In this document: one piece after another, positions 46,016-54,343 of the stretch
Numbering within the stretch: the first letter of the stretch is position 1
Layout: every line of letters starts with the position of its first letter
Origin: Mucilaginibacter sp.
GTDB taxonomy: Bacteria > Bacteroidota > Bacteroidia > Sphingobacteriales > Sphingobacteriaceae
Direction of reading: 5' to 3'
DNA: 64,000 nt
Assembly (NCBI GenBank): GCA_030445275.1
Contig: JAUCSE010000021.1
Span: 62,001 to 126,000, forward strand
Program-made: the position numbers and the translations under genes
The notes under the pieces: model-generated
Told to the model about the DNA's origin: nothing
What the model saw: the letters and a program-made list of their open reading frames with translations, nothing else
The model's database searches: none

Positions 46016-46422
46016 TTCGCTTTTCTTAGCACATCCTGAATATCCCTGATAGCCCAATGGTCGGTATACAGCCCGTCTTTTAAATAAATGATATCCATGG
46101 TGGGGATAGTTACGCTTTTTCCGCTGCCTTTTATCCCCATAAACTCACCAGTGTGTGTGCCATGCAATAGCTTATGGGTAAATACCTTATTGTCTTCGGC
46201 AACCATGTTGATGATCTCGACACTAAGATCAGGGAATGCTTTTTTTACCACCTTGTCTACAAAATCAAAAGTAGCCTGGAAGCCGTTATCTGTCCCTGCC
46301 GGTGCAGTATGGTTTATAAAATCTCGATTTACAATTTCCTGATAAGCGCTATAGCTACCCTGTTCTAAAACTTCGTGATTAAAACGTGTTACTACTGTTT
46401 TGTTTAATTCCTGTTCTGTCAT
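46012..46422 (-). CDS. SnoaL-like/ester cyclase family protein
   Basis: 136-residue protein with the cone-shaped alpha+beta fold of the SnoaL/NTF2-like group. Supporting segments are YQEIVNRDFINHTAP, VVKKAFPDLSVEIINMVAEDNKVFTHKLLHGTHTGEFMGI, and MDIIYLKDGLYTDHWAIRDIQDVLRK. The His and Asp placements are typical of small cyclase/isomerase-like members, but most are uncharacterised. Inverted repeats flank a perfect -7 box just upstream, so its expression is probably tightly regulated. Confidence 0.88.
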   Translation of the reverse strand: MTEQELNKTVVTRFNHEVLEQGSYSAYQEIVNRDFINHTAPAGTDNGFQATFDFVDKVVKKAFPDLSVEIINMVAEDNKVFTHKLLHGTHTGEFMGIKGSGKSVTIPTMDIIYLKDGLYTDHWAIRDIQDVLRKAN

Positions 46423-46426
46423 TTTT

Positions 46427-46472
46427 TATACTTTAAGTATGGGCAAAATTATCCCGCCTTACTTAAAGTATA
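46427..46472 (-). promoter_or_regulatory. Promoter of SnoaL-like gene flanked by 13-bp inverted repeats
   Basis: TATACTTTAAGTA (46427-46439) and its exact complement TACTTAAAGTATA (46460-46472) surround the minus-strand -7 box TAATTTTG (46444-46451), which fits TAnnTTTG. Each arm is itself nearly symmetric, so each could hold one regulator dimer. Confidence 0.65.
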
Positions 46473-46489
46473 TGGTACAAAACAAGGCA

Positions 46490-47383
46490 TTAACGGTAAA
46501 TTTCCCGAATGGCTTTACGGTATGTCGTAGGGGTTGATTTTTCGAAACGTTTAAAAAAGCGGTTAAAGTAAGCGTCATCCTCAAATCCCAGCTCAAAGGC
46601 AATTTCTTTTACGGAGTGATCTGTATGAAAAAGCAGTCGCTTGGCTTCAGCCATTAGACGTTCATGGATGTGCTGGATAGGGGTTTTCCCACTTTGCGCC
46701 TTAACAAGAGCGGTTAAATATCCTGCTGAAATATGAAGCAATTCGGCATAGGCTGCTACCTCATGTAAATGTAGATAACGATCATTGATCAGCGCCGTAA
46801 ATTTTCGGAGTAGCAGGCGGTCGGTATCTTGTTCAACTGCTGCAAACTGCTGCTCATAAAGCCTGCTGAGATAGATGAGCAGATTATGCAGGTAAGCATA
46901 CAAAGCCGCATTTTTCCAGCTTTGTTGATGGTGGTATTCTTTAAGCATCAGGTTAATAATGGTATGTATAAAATCATGATCTGCCGGTTGTAATTTCAGC
47001 TCATGGCCATTATGCGGATTGATAATAATGGGCAGGTTTCTTAACAATCGGTTTTCTTCCAGTTCAATAAAATCCTGGCTAAAACTGATGTTGATACCTT
47101 GAAATGGTTTAGCCTGCTCTTTAATATGTACTTGATGAGGGGTTGAAAAATAAAAATTATCCGGACTAAGATTATAACGGGAGGCATCAACCCAATGAAT
47201 GCCGTCACCTGCGCTAACAGATGCAAACTGGTAGTAGTTGCGCCTGTGCGGAACAAGAAACATAGACCTGTGCTGGCTGAACTGTCCCTGCGATTCAATG
47301 ATCTCGAACATGCCATTACTTGCCGGAAATACTTCACGAAATGAATATTCAGGTATGATAGTGTCTTTTACCGATAATGCCAT
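46490..47383 (-). CDS. AraC family transcriptional regulator
   Basis: About 297 residues from ATG 47383 (MALSVKDTIIPEYSFREVF). A more distant in-frame ATG at 47485 lies inside a dispersed repeat and is unlikely. The N-terminal cupin-like sensor contains HRRNYYQFASVSAGDGIHWVD and FYFSTPHQVHIKEQ. The C-terminal double HTH has LHEVAAYAELLHISAGYLTALVK and SVKEIAFELGFEDDAYFNRFFKRFEKSTPTTYRK. It lies upstream of the SnoaL-like gene in the same direction, 67 bp away, and is a plausible regulator of it. Confidence 0.92.
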   Translation of the reverse strand: MALSVKDTIIPEYSFREVFPASNGMFEIIESQGQFSQHRSMFLVPHRRNYYQFASVSAGDGIHWVDASRYNLSPDNFYFSTPHQVHIKEQAKPFQGINISFSQDFIELEENRLLRNLPIIINPHNGHELKLQPADHDFIHTIINLMLKEYHHQQSWKNAALYAYLHNLLIYLSRLYEQQFAAVEQDTDRLLLRKFTALINDRYLHLHEVAAYAELLHISAGYLTALVKAQSGKTPIQHIHERLMAEAKRLLFHTDHSVKEIAFELGFEDDAYFNRFFKRFEKSTPTTYRKAIREIYR

Positions 47384-47434
47384 GATGCAAATTAAGGAAT
47401 AGCGGTGATTAAATGAAAGCTTTGGCGAGACTAT

Positions 47435-47495
47435 AGGAGACACATGTAATGTGTCTCTGCAAAGACAAACGTAGAGACGCATCACATGCGTCTTA
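47435..47495. repeat. Palindromic repeat, family D
   Basis: GAGACACATGTAATGTGTCTC and AGAGACGCATCACATGCGTCTT are two adjacent imperfect palindromes. They lie in the gap between the divergent AraC and DinB genes. Related GAGACGC-type repeats are widespread in Bacteroidota (recollection). Confidence 0.65.
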
Positions 47496-47565
47496 AATAA
47501 CAGTTAAATGCAACCCGAAGTGTAAGTCATTTAGCGGTTGTATCATTGCATTAAATAAATACAAC

Positions 47566-48036
47566 ATGAACAGCAAGGAAATCATCTGTTTAAATTTTAA
47601 CGAAATAAGACGCCGGAGTATCAAAGTGTGGATCGGGATACCCGAAGATAAATACCTTTGGAAACCTGATGCCGGTGCCATGACCTGCATAGAGAGTATC
47701 CGTCATATCATCGAAACTCAATATATTTATCAACAGATCGTTATTAGCCAGGGCGACGTTAAAGAATTGATTACACCCTGGCAGAATAAACCGTATATGA
47801 GTATTCAGGAGGAAATAGCATTTGCATCACCTTACCATGAGGCTTTTATGGAAGTGATCAGCGGTTTTTCAGAAGAAGAGCTGGAGGAAATAGAGATAGT
47901 AAGGCCTAAAGTGAATCAAAAACGGAAATTAGGCGATTATTTGCTAAGGATTGCTTATCACGAAGCCATACATACTGGCCAACTGCTATCCTATTTAAGA
48001 GCAATGGATGTTAACCGTCCCGGTATCTGGGATTAA
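47566..48036 (+). CDS. DinB family protein
   Basis: 156-residue four-helix-bundle protein of the DinB/YfiT-like superfamily. Metal-ligand candidates are a His in SIRHIIETQYIY near 46 and two in AYHEAIHTGQLLSYLR near 137. Some family members are bacillithiol- or mycothiol-dependent transferases; others are uncharacterised. It precedes the ArsR-like regulator by 12 bp, so the two are co-transcribed, which hints at a stress- or detoxification-linked pair (inference). Confidence 0.9.
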   Translation: MNSKEIICLNFNEIRRRSIKVWIGIPEDKYLWKPDAGAMTCIESIRHIIETQYIYQQIVISQGDVKELITPWQNKPYMSIQEEIAFASPYHEAFMEVISGFSEEELEEIEIVRPKVNQKRKLGDYLLRIAYHEAIHTGQLLSYLRAMDVNRPGIWD

Positions 48037-48047
48037 CCAATAAAGGA

Positions 48048-48737
48048 ATGACTGACCTGATAGATTTTAAACAAGCATCGGCCCTGTTTGGCGAACCGGC
48101 AAGGGCTGCAATGATTTGGGAACTGTTTGAAGGTAAGCCCGTAACAGCTGGTGATTTGGCCATAGCTGCTAATATTACCCCGCAATCAGCAAGTAGCCAT
48201 CTCAAAAAGCTGGTACAATCCGGCATACTCGCCGTGCATAAGCAGGGGAAAAATAAATATTTTACGTATGCCAAACCCGAAATAGCCGTAGCTGTTGAGG
48301 CCATGTCAAATATTCTTGCTCCGGCAAAACAACTTACCAGCAATCAGCGGGAAGTTAGGGCGGCCAGGAGCTGTTATGATCATTTAGCCGGTGTTGCCGG
48401 TGTAATGGTTACCGAAGCATTTGTACAAAAAGGATTTATAAAAGATCACCCCGATCAGCTAAAGGAATTTTCGGTAACTCCGGCGGGAGCAGACTGGTTT
48501 ACCGATATCGGCATTAACCTGGAGCAACTTAAAACAGCAAAAAGACCGCTGGCCCTAAAGTGTATTGACTGGACAGAGAAAAGGCCGCATCTGGCCGGGA
48601 GCCTTGGTGCAGCGCTGTTGCAATATTTTTTGAAGGAAGGTTGGTTCAGAATGATTTATCAAAAAAGAAGCCTGATGGTAACTTCAAAAGGAGAAATGGA
48701 ACTGAAGCAAAAATTAAATATCGATTTAAAGGGGTAG
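48048..48737 (+). CDS. ArsR-like winged-helix transcriptional regulator
   Basis: 229-residue regulator. The N-terminal ArsR-type winged helix is at about 5-95: ALFGEPARAAMIWELFEGKPVTAGDLAIAANITPQSASSHLKKLVQSGIL, then VHKQGKNKYFTYA. A longer C-terminal domain (about 95-229) contains a Cys near 107 (ARSCYDHLAG), conserved in this subgroup. It is downstream of the dinB-type gene and probably regulates the pair. Its 3' end overlaps the convergent serine hydrolase gene by 12 bp. Confidence 0.9.
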   Translation: MTDLIDFKQASALFGEPARAAMIWELFEGKPVTAGDLAIAANITPQSASSHLKKLVQSGILAVHKQGKNKYFTYAKPEIAVAVEAMSNILAPAKQLTSNQREVRAARSCYDHLAGVAGVMVTEAFVQKGFIKDHPDQLKEFSVTPAGADWFTDIGINLEQLKTAKRPLALKCIDWTEKRPHLAGSLGAALLQYFLKEGWFRMIYQKRSLMVTSKGEMELKQKLNIDLKG

Positions 48738-50126
48738 TAACTCAAGCTTTTTAATATGCTCAGCAGCATTATTATTTTGTGGGTTTAGTTCAAGTGAACG
48801 TTTATAATTTTTAAGAGCAAGCTCCTTTTCTCCCAAATCTTCATATGCCTCTGCAAGGCTATCATAGGTATTAGCACTGTTTGAGTATAAGCTAACATTG
48901 AGTTTAAATATTTCGGCGGCATCCTTTTTCCTGTCTTCATACATCAGTAGGTATCCCAGGGAATTCAAGTCGTCTTCAGGTAACTGATAGGCAGGATCTT
49001 TTTTCTTTTCTTTTTTTACTATTTCAATAGCCTGGTTATAGCCATGTTTTTCCAGTTTGCTGCGCAGCGCTTTAATTTCTTTTTCCGATTTAAACCCATA
49101 CGTAAGCCATTGGGCCTGCCACCAGGTTTGCTTACCAAAAAATGTAGTCAATATTTCGGGTGTTATGTTTAATCCGTAGCGGTTGTAGGTAAAATAAACC
49201 AGGATCTCTTGTTTATCAGGAAAAGCGATAAAGAAACCTTTGAAATCGCCTTTATCGCCCCAATGCCATATAGATTTTCCCAATTCATTTTGTTGTAAAC
49301 CAACCCCCAACCCCCAGCCAATATGCTGATCAGCTTCTGATGCCTGATGGTCAAATCTGTTTCCTGAACTTGATTTTTCAAACATCATTTTGTGGGTAGC
49401 GGGTTTTAATCCCTGGCCTGCTAATAATGCCTGTAAAAAAACGGTATAATCATGGGCGGTAGTCAGCAAACTATAGGCGGCATTTGCATTTTTATACTGA
49501 TTGATGATTTGCTGGTTATTGCCAAACGCCGCTACAGAATCAAATTTAGTTGTCCACACATAACTGCTGCTAATCATTTTAAGAGGGGTAAATACTTCTT
49601 CCTGTGCCAGGTCATTTAATGATTTATGCGTCAGTTTTTCCACCGCTCTTTGTAAAAACACATAGCCTTCACCCGAATAGGAAAAACAGCTGTCGGGTGT
49701 AAACAATAGGCGGGCACCTTTATCATCGCCCCAGTTGGGTAGGCCGGTTGTATGTCTTAATACCATTCTTGCTGTTATTTTGGCATACCGGGTATCCTTA
49801 GGGTCAAAGCGGTCGTAGCTACCTAAATAGCTTAACAATGGGGTGTCCAGGCTGATGATGCCCCGGTCATACAAACGCATTACCACATAGGCAAAAACGC
49901 ACTTACTTAATGAGGCCGCTTCAAAAACAGTGTTTGAAGTTATCTTTTTATCAGAACCTTTACTTGCTGTACCGATGTTGTAAATTTCTGTCTTGTTTCC
50001 CTTGGTGTAAACCAGTTGTATACCCTGAATACCATATTCATCTGTAAACGATTTTAATTTTTTCTCCTGTGAAAATGCATGGATGAAAGTCAACAATAAA
50101 ATGAATACAATGCTTGTTTTTTTCAT
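48726..50126 (-). CDS. Serine hydrolase (beta-lactamase class C fold) with C-terminal TPR region
   Basis: 466-residue exported protein (signal peptide 1-19, FIHAFSQ). The catalytic set of the penicillin-binding-like fold is present: S72-L-S-K75 (EAASLSKCVF), Y150-S-G (CFSYSGEGY) and HWG (SIWHWGDKGDFKG). The last ~100 residues form TPR-like helices (NTYDSLAEAYEDLGEKELALKNYKRSLELNPQNN). In Bacteroidota this fusion is common. The substrate is unknown; many such proteins are esterases or D-amino-acid peptidases and not true beta-lactamases. Confidence 0.9.
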   Translation of the reverse strand: MKKTSIVFILLLTFIHAFSQEKKLKSFTDEYGIQGIQLVYTKGNKTEIYNIGTASKGSDKKITSNTVFEAASLSKCVFAYVVMRLYDRGIISLDTPLLSYLGSYDRFDPKDTRYAKITARMVLRHTTGLPNWGDDKGARLLFTPDSCFSYSGEGYVFLQRAVEKLTHKSLNDLAQEEVFTPLKMISSSYVWTTKFDSVAAFGNNQQIINQYKNANAAYSLLTTAHDYTVFLQALLAGQGLKPATHKMMFEKSSSGNRFDHQASEADQHIGWGLGVGLQQNELGKSIWHWGDKGDFKGFFIAFPDKQEILVYFTYNRYGLNITPEILTTFFGKQTWWQAQWLTYGFKSEKEIKALRSKLEKHGYNQAIEIVKKEKKKDPAYQLPEDDLNSLGYLLMYEDRKKDAAEIFKLNVSLYSNSANTYDSLAEAYEDLGEKELALKNYKRSLELNPQNNNAAEHIKKLELLPL

Positions 50127-50291
50127 GTGACGATTAAAAGGTGGTTGAATAACAGACGCTATAGTTTTTATTTCGTTACAGATAATCCAATTTATTGGTC
50201 AAGGCTGAATTAAATTAATTTCATATCCGGGTAAGGGTAAAGTTGTTGCGACGTGTTTTAGTGGAAATTAAAACATCAAAACTGCAATATA

Positions 50292-50864
50292 GTGAACCTT
50301 GATCATCAACAAATAGTTTCCTTGCTTCCATTAGGCGACGAACCCTCGTTTGAAAGGGTTTACAAACACTTTTTTAAACCCCTGCATGTGTATGCCTTAA
50401 ACCTGTTGAAGGACGAAGACGAGGCTGCGGGGGTAGTGCAGAGCATATTTTTAAGGCTCTGGGAACGAGAAAACAAACTGGAATTCAGCGGATCTGTCAG
50501 GGCTTATTTGTATGGCGCTGTTTCACATGAATGCCTTAATTATTTACGAAACGAAAATATGAAGATCAATCATCAGGAGCCTATAGTAGATCAGATGAAG
50601 TATCAAAACAAAATCGTTGCAGGCATGGAGCTGATTGAGCTTAAAGGCAAATTACAGTATGCTATAAATGACCTGCCCGAGGGGTGTCGCGCTATTTTTC
50701 AGTTAAGCAGGTTCGAGCAATTAAAATACGAGGAAATAGCAGATTACCTGCATATCTCCATAAAAACAGTAGAGGGCCAAATGGGTAGGGCACTAAGAAT
50801 GCTTATGCTTAAACTGGTTGATTATTTACCGATGATCATCTGGTTTATAGTTCGGAGTTTATAA
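50292..50864 (+). CDS. ECF-type RNA polymerase sigma factor
   Basis: 190-residue sigma-70 factor starting at GTG. Region 2 lies at about 20-85 (FERVYKHFFKPLHVYALNLLKDEDEAAGVVQSIFLRLWERENKL). Region 4 lies at about 125-170 (LPEGCRAIFQLSRFEQLKYEEIADYLHISIKTVEGQMGRALRML). It is followed after three bases by a FecR-type anti-sigma in the same direction. A hydrophobic C-terminal tail (VDYLPMIIWFIVRSL) is a small oddity also seen in other Bacteroidota ECF factors. Confidence 0.94.
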   Translation: MNLDHQQIVSLLPLGDEPSFERVYKHFFKPLHVYALNLLKDEDEAAGVVQSIFLRLWERENKLEFSGSVRAYLYGAVSHECLNYLRNENMKINHQEPIVDQMKYQNKIVAGMELIELKGKLQYAINDLPEGCRAIFQLSRFEQLKYEEIADYLHISIKTVEGQMGRALRMLMLKLVDYLPMIIWFIVRSL

Positions 50865-50867
50865 TTT

Positions 50868-51845
50868 ATGATGATGGAAACGATAGATGAGTTATTGGCA
50901 AAATATATGTTGGGCGAGGCAAAGCCTGCTGACATTGAAGCTATTGATAAATGGATCTTGGCCAATAAGCATAACCTTAAATACTTTACCCACTTTAAGC
51001 TGATATGGGAAACCAGCGCAGTACTGAAAATTGAAAGTAATATAGATGTTGAAAAGGCCTGGGAAGAGTTTAAGGAACTTGCAGAGAAAAATAATAATCC
51101 ATCAGCTATAATCAGGCAGTTATACCCTCAAAAACGGTGGCTGCGCACCGCTGCCATCTGGATATCCTTTTTCGGTATTGCCGGTTTGCTTTACGCGATA
51201 TTGCATCCCGGGAAGATGGTTATGCTTGCTCTATTAACCACTAACCAGGTGCGTATTGATACGTTGATGGATGGATCGGTGATCACCCTCAATAAAAACT
51301 CAGCGCTGTATTATTCTGACCGGTTCCAAGGTAATACCCGGGAAGTAAAACTGCATAAAGGAGAAGCATTTTTCAATATTGCCCCCGATAAAAGCAAACC
51401 CTTTTTAATCAGGGTAAATGATGTATTAATAAAAGTAACAGGTACTTCTTTTAATGTTAAAAATACCCGCGAAAACACAGAAGTTATTGTAAAGAGCGGT
51501 ATTATTCAGGTGACCAGACGTAAGGTGACCATGAAGCTAAATGCCGGCGAAAAGCTAAATATAAATTATCGTACGGATGAGTTGAAAAAGGAGCTCAACA
51601 CCGATGAATTGTATAATTATTACTATACCCATCAATTTGTTTTGAATAATACTCCTTTATGGCGTATTGCCGAGGTGCTGAATGAGGCATACAACGTAAA
51701 TATGGTGGTCCCTGATAAAAAAATGGCTAATTGCACACTCAATACCACGTTTAGGGATGGGCCGCTGGATGATATCTTGAATGTTATAGAGCAAACGCTA
51801 AATGTGCATGCAATTAAATATGAAAATATGATCATCATCCAATAA
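50868..51845 (+). CDS. FecR family anti-sigma factor with DUF4974 domain
   Basis: 325-residue inner-membrane anti-sigma. The cytoplasmic part is 1-90, the membrane helix about 94-111, and the FecR domain about 120-220 (VRIDTLMDGSVITLNKNSALYYSDRF, GEAFFNIAPDKSKPF). The C-terminal DUF4974-like domain is at about 255-325 (HQFVLNNTPLWRIAEVLNEAYNVNMVV). Three bases separate it from the sigma gene. No STN-type receptor follows: the next susC on this strand is 2.9 kb away and lacks an STN domain. The outer-membrane input for this pair is therefore not in the window. Confidence 0.94.
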   Translation: MMMETIDELLAKYMLGEAKPADIEAIDKWILANKHNLKYFTHFKLIWETSAVLKIESNIDVEKAWEEFKELAEKNNNPSAIIRQLYPQKRWLRTAAIWISFFGIAGLLYAILHPGKMVMLALLTTNQVRIDTLMDGSVITLNKNSALYYSDRFQGNTREVKLHKGEAFFNIAPDKSKPFLIRVNDVLIKVTGTSFNVKNTRENTEVIVKSGIIQVTRRKVTMKLNAGEKLNINYRTDELKKELNTDELYNYYYTHQFVLNNTPLWRIAEVLNEAYNVNMVVPDKKMANCTLNTTFRDGPLDDILNVIEQTLNVHAIKYENMIIIQ

Positions 51846-51875
51846 GCTGCAAGCGCGGATATTGCGATATTCTAA

Positions 51876-52286
51876 CTACAGTCTCCGGTCTTCCTCTTTA
51901 ATAAGTACATCATTGATGCTGGCAAATCTTTTTTGCATCAGTCCGTTTTCATCAAATTCCCAGTTCTCGTTGCCGTAGGCCCGGTACCATTGGCCGGTGG
52001 TGTCATGATACTCATATTCAAAGCGTACGGCTATCCGGTTACCGGTAAATACCCAAAGCTCCTTCTTTAGTTTATAGTCCAGTTCACGCTGCCATTTGCC
52101 ACTCAGAAATTTTACGATCTCGGCACGACCATTGATGAATTCCGATCGGTTACGCCATTCGCTATCTGTAGTATAAGCCAAAGATACTCTTACGGGATCC
52201 TTACTGTTCCAGGCATCTTCTGCCAGTTGCACTTTTTGGGTGGCCGTTTCAAAATTGAATGGGGGTAAGGGTAGTTTCTGTTCCAT
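51876..52286 (-). CDS. NTF2-like protein, DUF1348 family
   Basis: About 136 residues from ATG 52286 ([12 protein letters not shown]). The in-frame ATG at 52298 adds only four residues. Diagnostic segments of the SnoaL/NTF2-like DUF1348 group are [61 protein letters not shown], and [20 protein letters not shown]. The family function is unknown; a small-molecule-binding or isomerase-like role is possible. It lies just before the AraC gene on the same strand and may be controlled by it. Confidence 0.88.
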   Translation of the reverse strand: MEQKLPLPPFNFETATQKVQLAEDAWNSKDPVRVSLAYTTDSEWRNRSEFINGRAEIVKFLSGKWQRELDYKLKKELWVFTGNRIAVRFEYEYHDTTGQWYRAYGNENWEFDENGLMQKRFASINDVLIKEEDRRL

Positions 52287-52369
52287 GGTTAAAACCAAAG
52301 ATAGCTGATTTTAATACCCGGCAATGGTATCATTCAACTATTGTATGGTATAAAACAGTTAAAATGAGC

Positions 52370-53194
52370 TTATATCCGCGATGGTGCCACGCCAAATGCT
52401 TTTTTAAAAGCAAAAGAAAAATGCGACAGATCCTCGAACCCTAGCTCCAGGTAAACATCTGACGGTGCTTTGCCTTGTTCTTTAATTTGATAGTGTGCTT
52501 CGTGCAGTCTTTTATGCTGTAGCCAGCGGTTAGGCGTAATATGAAATATTTTTTCAAAATCGCGCTTAAAGGTGGCCAGGCTGCGCCCGGTTAAATAGGC
52601 AAACCTTTTTAACTGCACATTGAAGTGAAAGTTTTTGTTCATAAAACCTTCCAGGTCAATTTTGCCGGGTTCGCTAAAATCAAATAATACATCTTTGAGT
52701 TCAGGGTTGCCTTGCAGTAATATCAAGATGACTTCGCGCAGTTTTAATGATAACAGATTTTTATCGGCAGGCTGGGGTATATGCTCATAGGGCTGTAGAG
52801 AGTCCATGAAGCTTTTGTAAAGCGGGTTGGGTTTTAGAGTGAGAATGCTATCGCCCTCATATTTTTTTTCGGCCTTGTAACCATACTCCATGCTAAAGTT
52901 GCGCAGCGTAGTTTGGTCCAGAAAAATGGATACAGATTTGAACTCGCCGCCGGGAGGAGGCTGTTTCAGGAATTTTACCAGTTGATTGCGCCGGCTTAAC
53001 CTGAAATCACCAGGGCCTGAGTTGTACACCTTATCGGTGTCGGTAAGCGTAAGGTTGCCGGATATCTGAAAGCTAAATGCATGCTCCGGAATAAACTGCT
53101 CGCCCCCGCGGTTCCTGGTATAATAGCAGGAATAATGTATTTCAGATTGCTGATTGATTTGATTCTCGGTGAGCATATGATCAAATTTAAACAA
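52370..53194 (-). CDS. AraC family transcriptional regulator
   Basis: 274-residue regulator. The N-terminal sensor-like half contains CYYTRNRGGEQFIPEHAFSFQISG and DKVYNSGPGDFRLSRRNQLVK. The C-terminal double HTH is FAYLTGRSLATFKRDFEKIFHITPNRWLQHKRL and APSDVYLELGFEDLSHFSFAFKKAFGVAPSRI. It lies between the SDR gene and the DUF1348-type gene on the same strand. AraC/SDR neighbours are a recurrent pair in Bacteroidota and Proteobacteria; direct repeats upstream of the SDR gene are candidate binding sites. Confidence 0.92.
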   Translation of the reverse strand: MFKFDHMLTENQINQQSEIHYSCYYTRNRGGEQFIPEHAFSFQISGNLTLTDTDKVYNSGPGDFRLSRRNQLVKFLKQPPPGGEFKSVSIFLDQTTLRNFSMEYGYKAEKKYEGDSILTLKPNPLYKSFMDSLQPYEHIPQPADKNLLSLKLREVILILLQGNPELKDVLFDFSEPGKIDLEGFMNKNFHFNVQLKRFAYLTGRSLATFKRDFEKIFHITPNRWLQHKRLHEAHYQIKEQGKAPSDVYLELGFEDLSHFSFAFKKAFGVAPSRI

Positions 53195-53196
53195 AT

Positions 53197-53238
53197 GGAA
53201 TAGGATTGCCGGGCAAATTTACATAGCAATCCTATTCC
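53197..53238. terminator. Hairpin between SDR and AraC genes
   Basis: Perfect 13-bp arms (GGAATAGGATTGC / GCAATCCTATTCC) with a 16-base loop, located after the SDR stop and directly before the AraC start on the minus strand. It probably terminates the SDR transcript. Confidence 0.65.
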
Positions 53239-53267
53239 GGATAAAGAGATGAACTTAACTACTATGA

Positions 53268-54161
53268 TTATTGTTTTTTGTTTATCCCCGCTAATATCAA
53301 TTTACCTGCTGCTGTTTCCAGGAAATTCTCTGCATCGTCATGATCAGTAGAGATACTTACGGGTAACCATTTTTCCAGTTCGGTGGCGCGGGCATCATCG
53401 GCATGTTTTAATAATGCAACGGCTTCACTACCCAATATCAGGTGTAGGGGAGGTTCGGGATGATCAACCACATCTATCATTACTTTGGCAGCCTTTTCAG
53501 GGTCACCCATTGGTACAAATTGTCCGCTCCTGATGAAATCAACACGGGCATCAACGGTAGTTTCATAACCAGCTACTGATGGAGCATAAGTCATGGAATC
53601 GCCGGCCCAATCGGTACGGAAACCACCTGGTTCTACACAAATCACATGGATGCCTAGAGCGGCTACTTCTTTTGATAGGGCTTCGCTAAAACCACCCAGG
53701 CCAAATTTGGCTGCCTGGTACATGCTTAGACCTGCATTACCTACACGACCGCCCACTGAACTTATCTGTAGGATATGTCCTGATTTTTGTTTGCGCATAT
53801 GTGGTAAAACTACACGGGTTATTTCAATAGGGGCATACAGATTGGTTTCCAGCTGACTGCACACCTGGCCGTCCGTAAAAGCTTCGGCAGCGCCAATGAT
53901 GCCGAAACCGGCATTGTTTACCAGCACATCAATACGGCCAAAATGTTTAATGGTATTTTCAACTGCCGATACGATCTGATCTTTATTAGTTACATCCAGC
54001 TGAACCGGATACAATTGATCAGGGTATTTATCGGCAAGGTCTTTTAATTGTTCAGGATTGCGTGCAGTGGCTGCTACTTTATCACCTTTGGCAAGTACTG
54101 CCTCGGTAAGGCTGCGTCCCAATCCGCGGGAGCTGCCTGTTATAAACCAAATTTTTGTCAT
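53268..54161 (-). CDS. SDR family oxidoreductase
   Basis: About 297 residues from ATG 54161 (MTKIWFITGSSRGLG). A farther in-frame ATG at 54254 lies in the promoter repeats and is unlikely. Rossmann-fold NAD(P)-binding TGSSRGLG is at 9-16, LDVTN near 55-59, and NNAG at 82-85. The catalytic set is N107, a Ser in QISSVGG near 134-135, Y148 and K152 (YQAAK). The Arg after TARNP near 34 suggests NADPH preference. The fold is classical short-chain reductase; the substrate is not evident. Confidence 0.93.
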   Translation of the reverse strand: MTKIWFITGSSRGLGRSLTEAVLAKGDKVAATARNPEQLKDLADKYPDQLYPVQLDVTNKDQIVSAVENTIKHFGRIDVLVNNAGFGIIGAAEAFTDGQVCSQLETNLYAPIEITRVVLPHMRKQKSGHILQISSVGGRVGNAGLSMYQAAKFGLGGFSEALSKEVAALGIHVICVEPGGFRTDWAGDSMTYAPSVAGYETTVDARVDFIRSGQFVPMGDPEKAAKVMIDVVDHPEPPLHLILGSEAVALLKHADDARATELEKWLPVSISTDHDDAENFLETAAGKLILAGINKKQ

Positions 54162-54213
54162 TGTCTTATACTTTAATTTTGTATAACAAAGGTAGAGGGG
54201 ATTCAGGCCTGCA

Positions 54214-54249
54214 GCTTTGTTAAAACGCTCAAGTTGCTTTGTTAAAACG
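54214..54249 (-). promoter_or_regulatory. 22-bp-spaced direct repeat upstream of SDR gene
   Basis: GCTTTGTTAAAACGCTCA (54214) and GCTTTGTTAAAACGTTCA (54236) differ at one base and lie 22 bp apart, two helical turns. AraC-type regulators typically bind paired direct repeats at this spacing, and an AraC gene lies next door. Confidence 0.6.
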
Positions 54250-54275
54250 TTCACCTGGTTGCCTGTCTATGCTCC

Positions 54276-54331
54276 GTGTTCGTGTTCGGATGTCCCCAAA
54301 ACCCGAACAGGGCCCGAACAAAATCCGAACA
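54276..54331. promoter_or_regulatory. Phased CCGAACA heptamers
   Basis: CCGAACA starts at 54303, 54314 and 54325, with exact 11-bp spacing. Inverted forms (GTGTTCG, TGTTCGG) lie at 54276 and 54283. This dense same-face array looks like a protein-binding region. Confidence 0.5.
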
Positions 54332-54343
54332 TTATATCCACCA

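Noticed and set aside
47384..47485. N-terminal extension of the AraC gene at 46490
   Set aside because: The added residues come from the family D repeat.
48726..50126. True beta-lactamase (antibiotic resistance) call
   Set aside because: The SxxK, YSG and HWG motifs fit the wider serine-hydrolase family; the C-terminal TPR region and lack of class C details do not support a resistance enzyme.
54162..54254. N-terminal extension of the SDR gene
   Set aside because: The Rossmann fold begins at MTKIWFITG; the extension covers promoter-like direct repeats.
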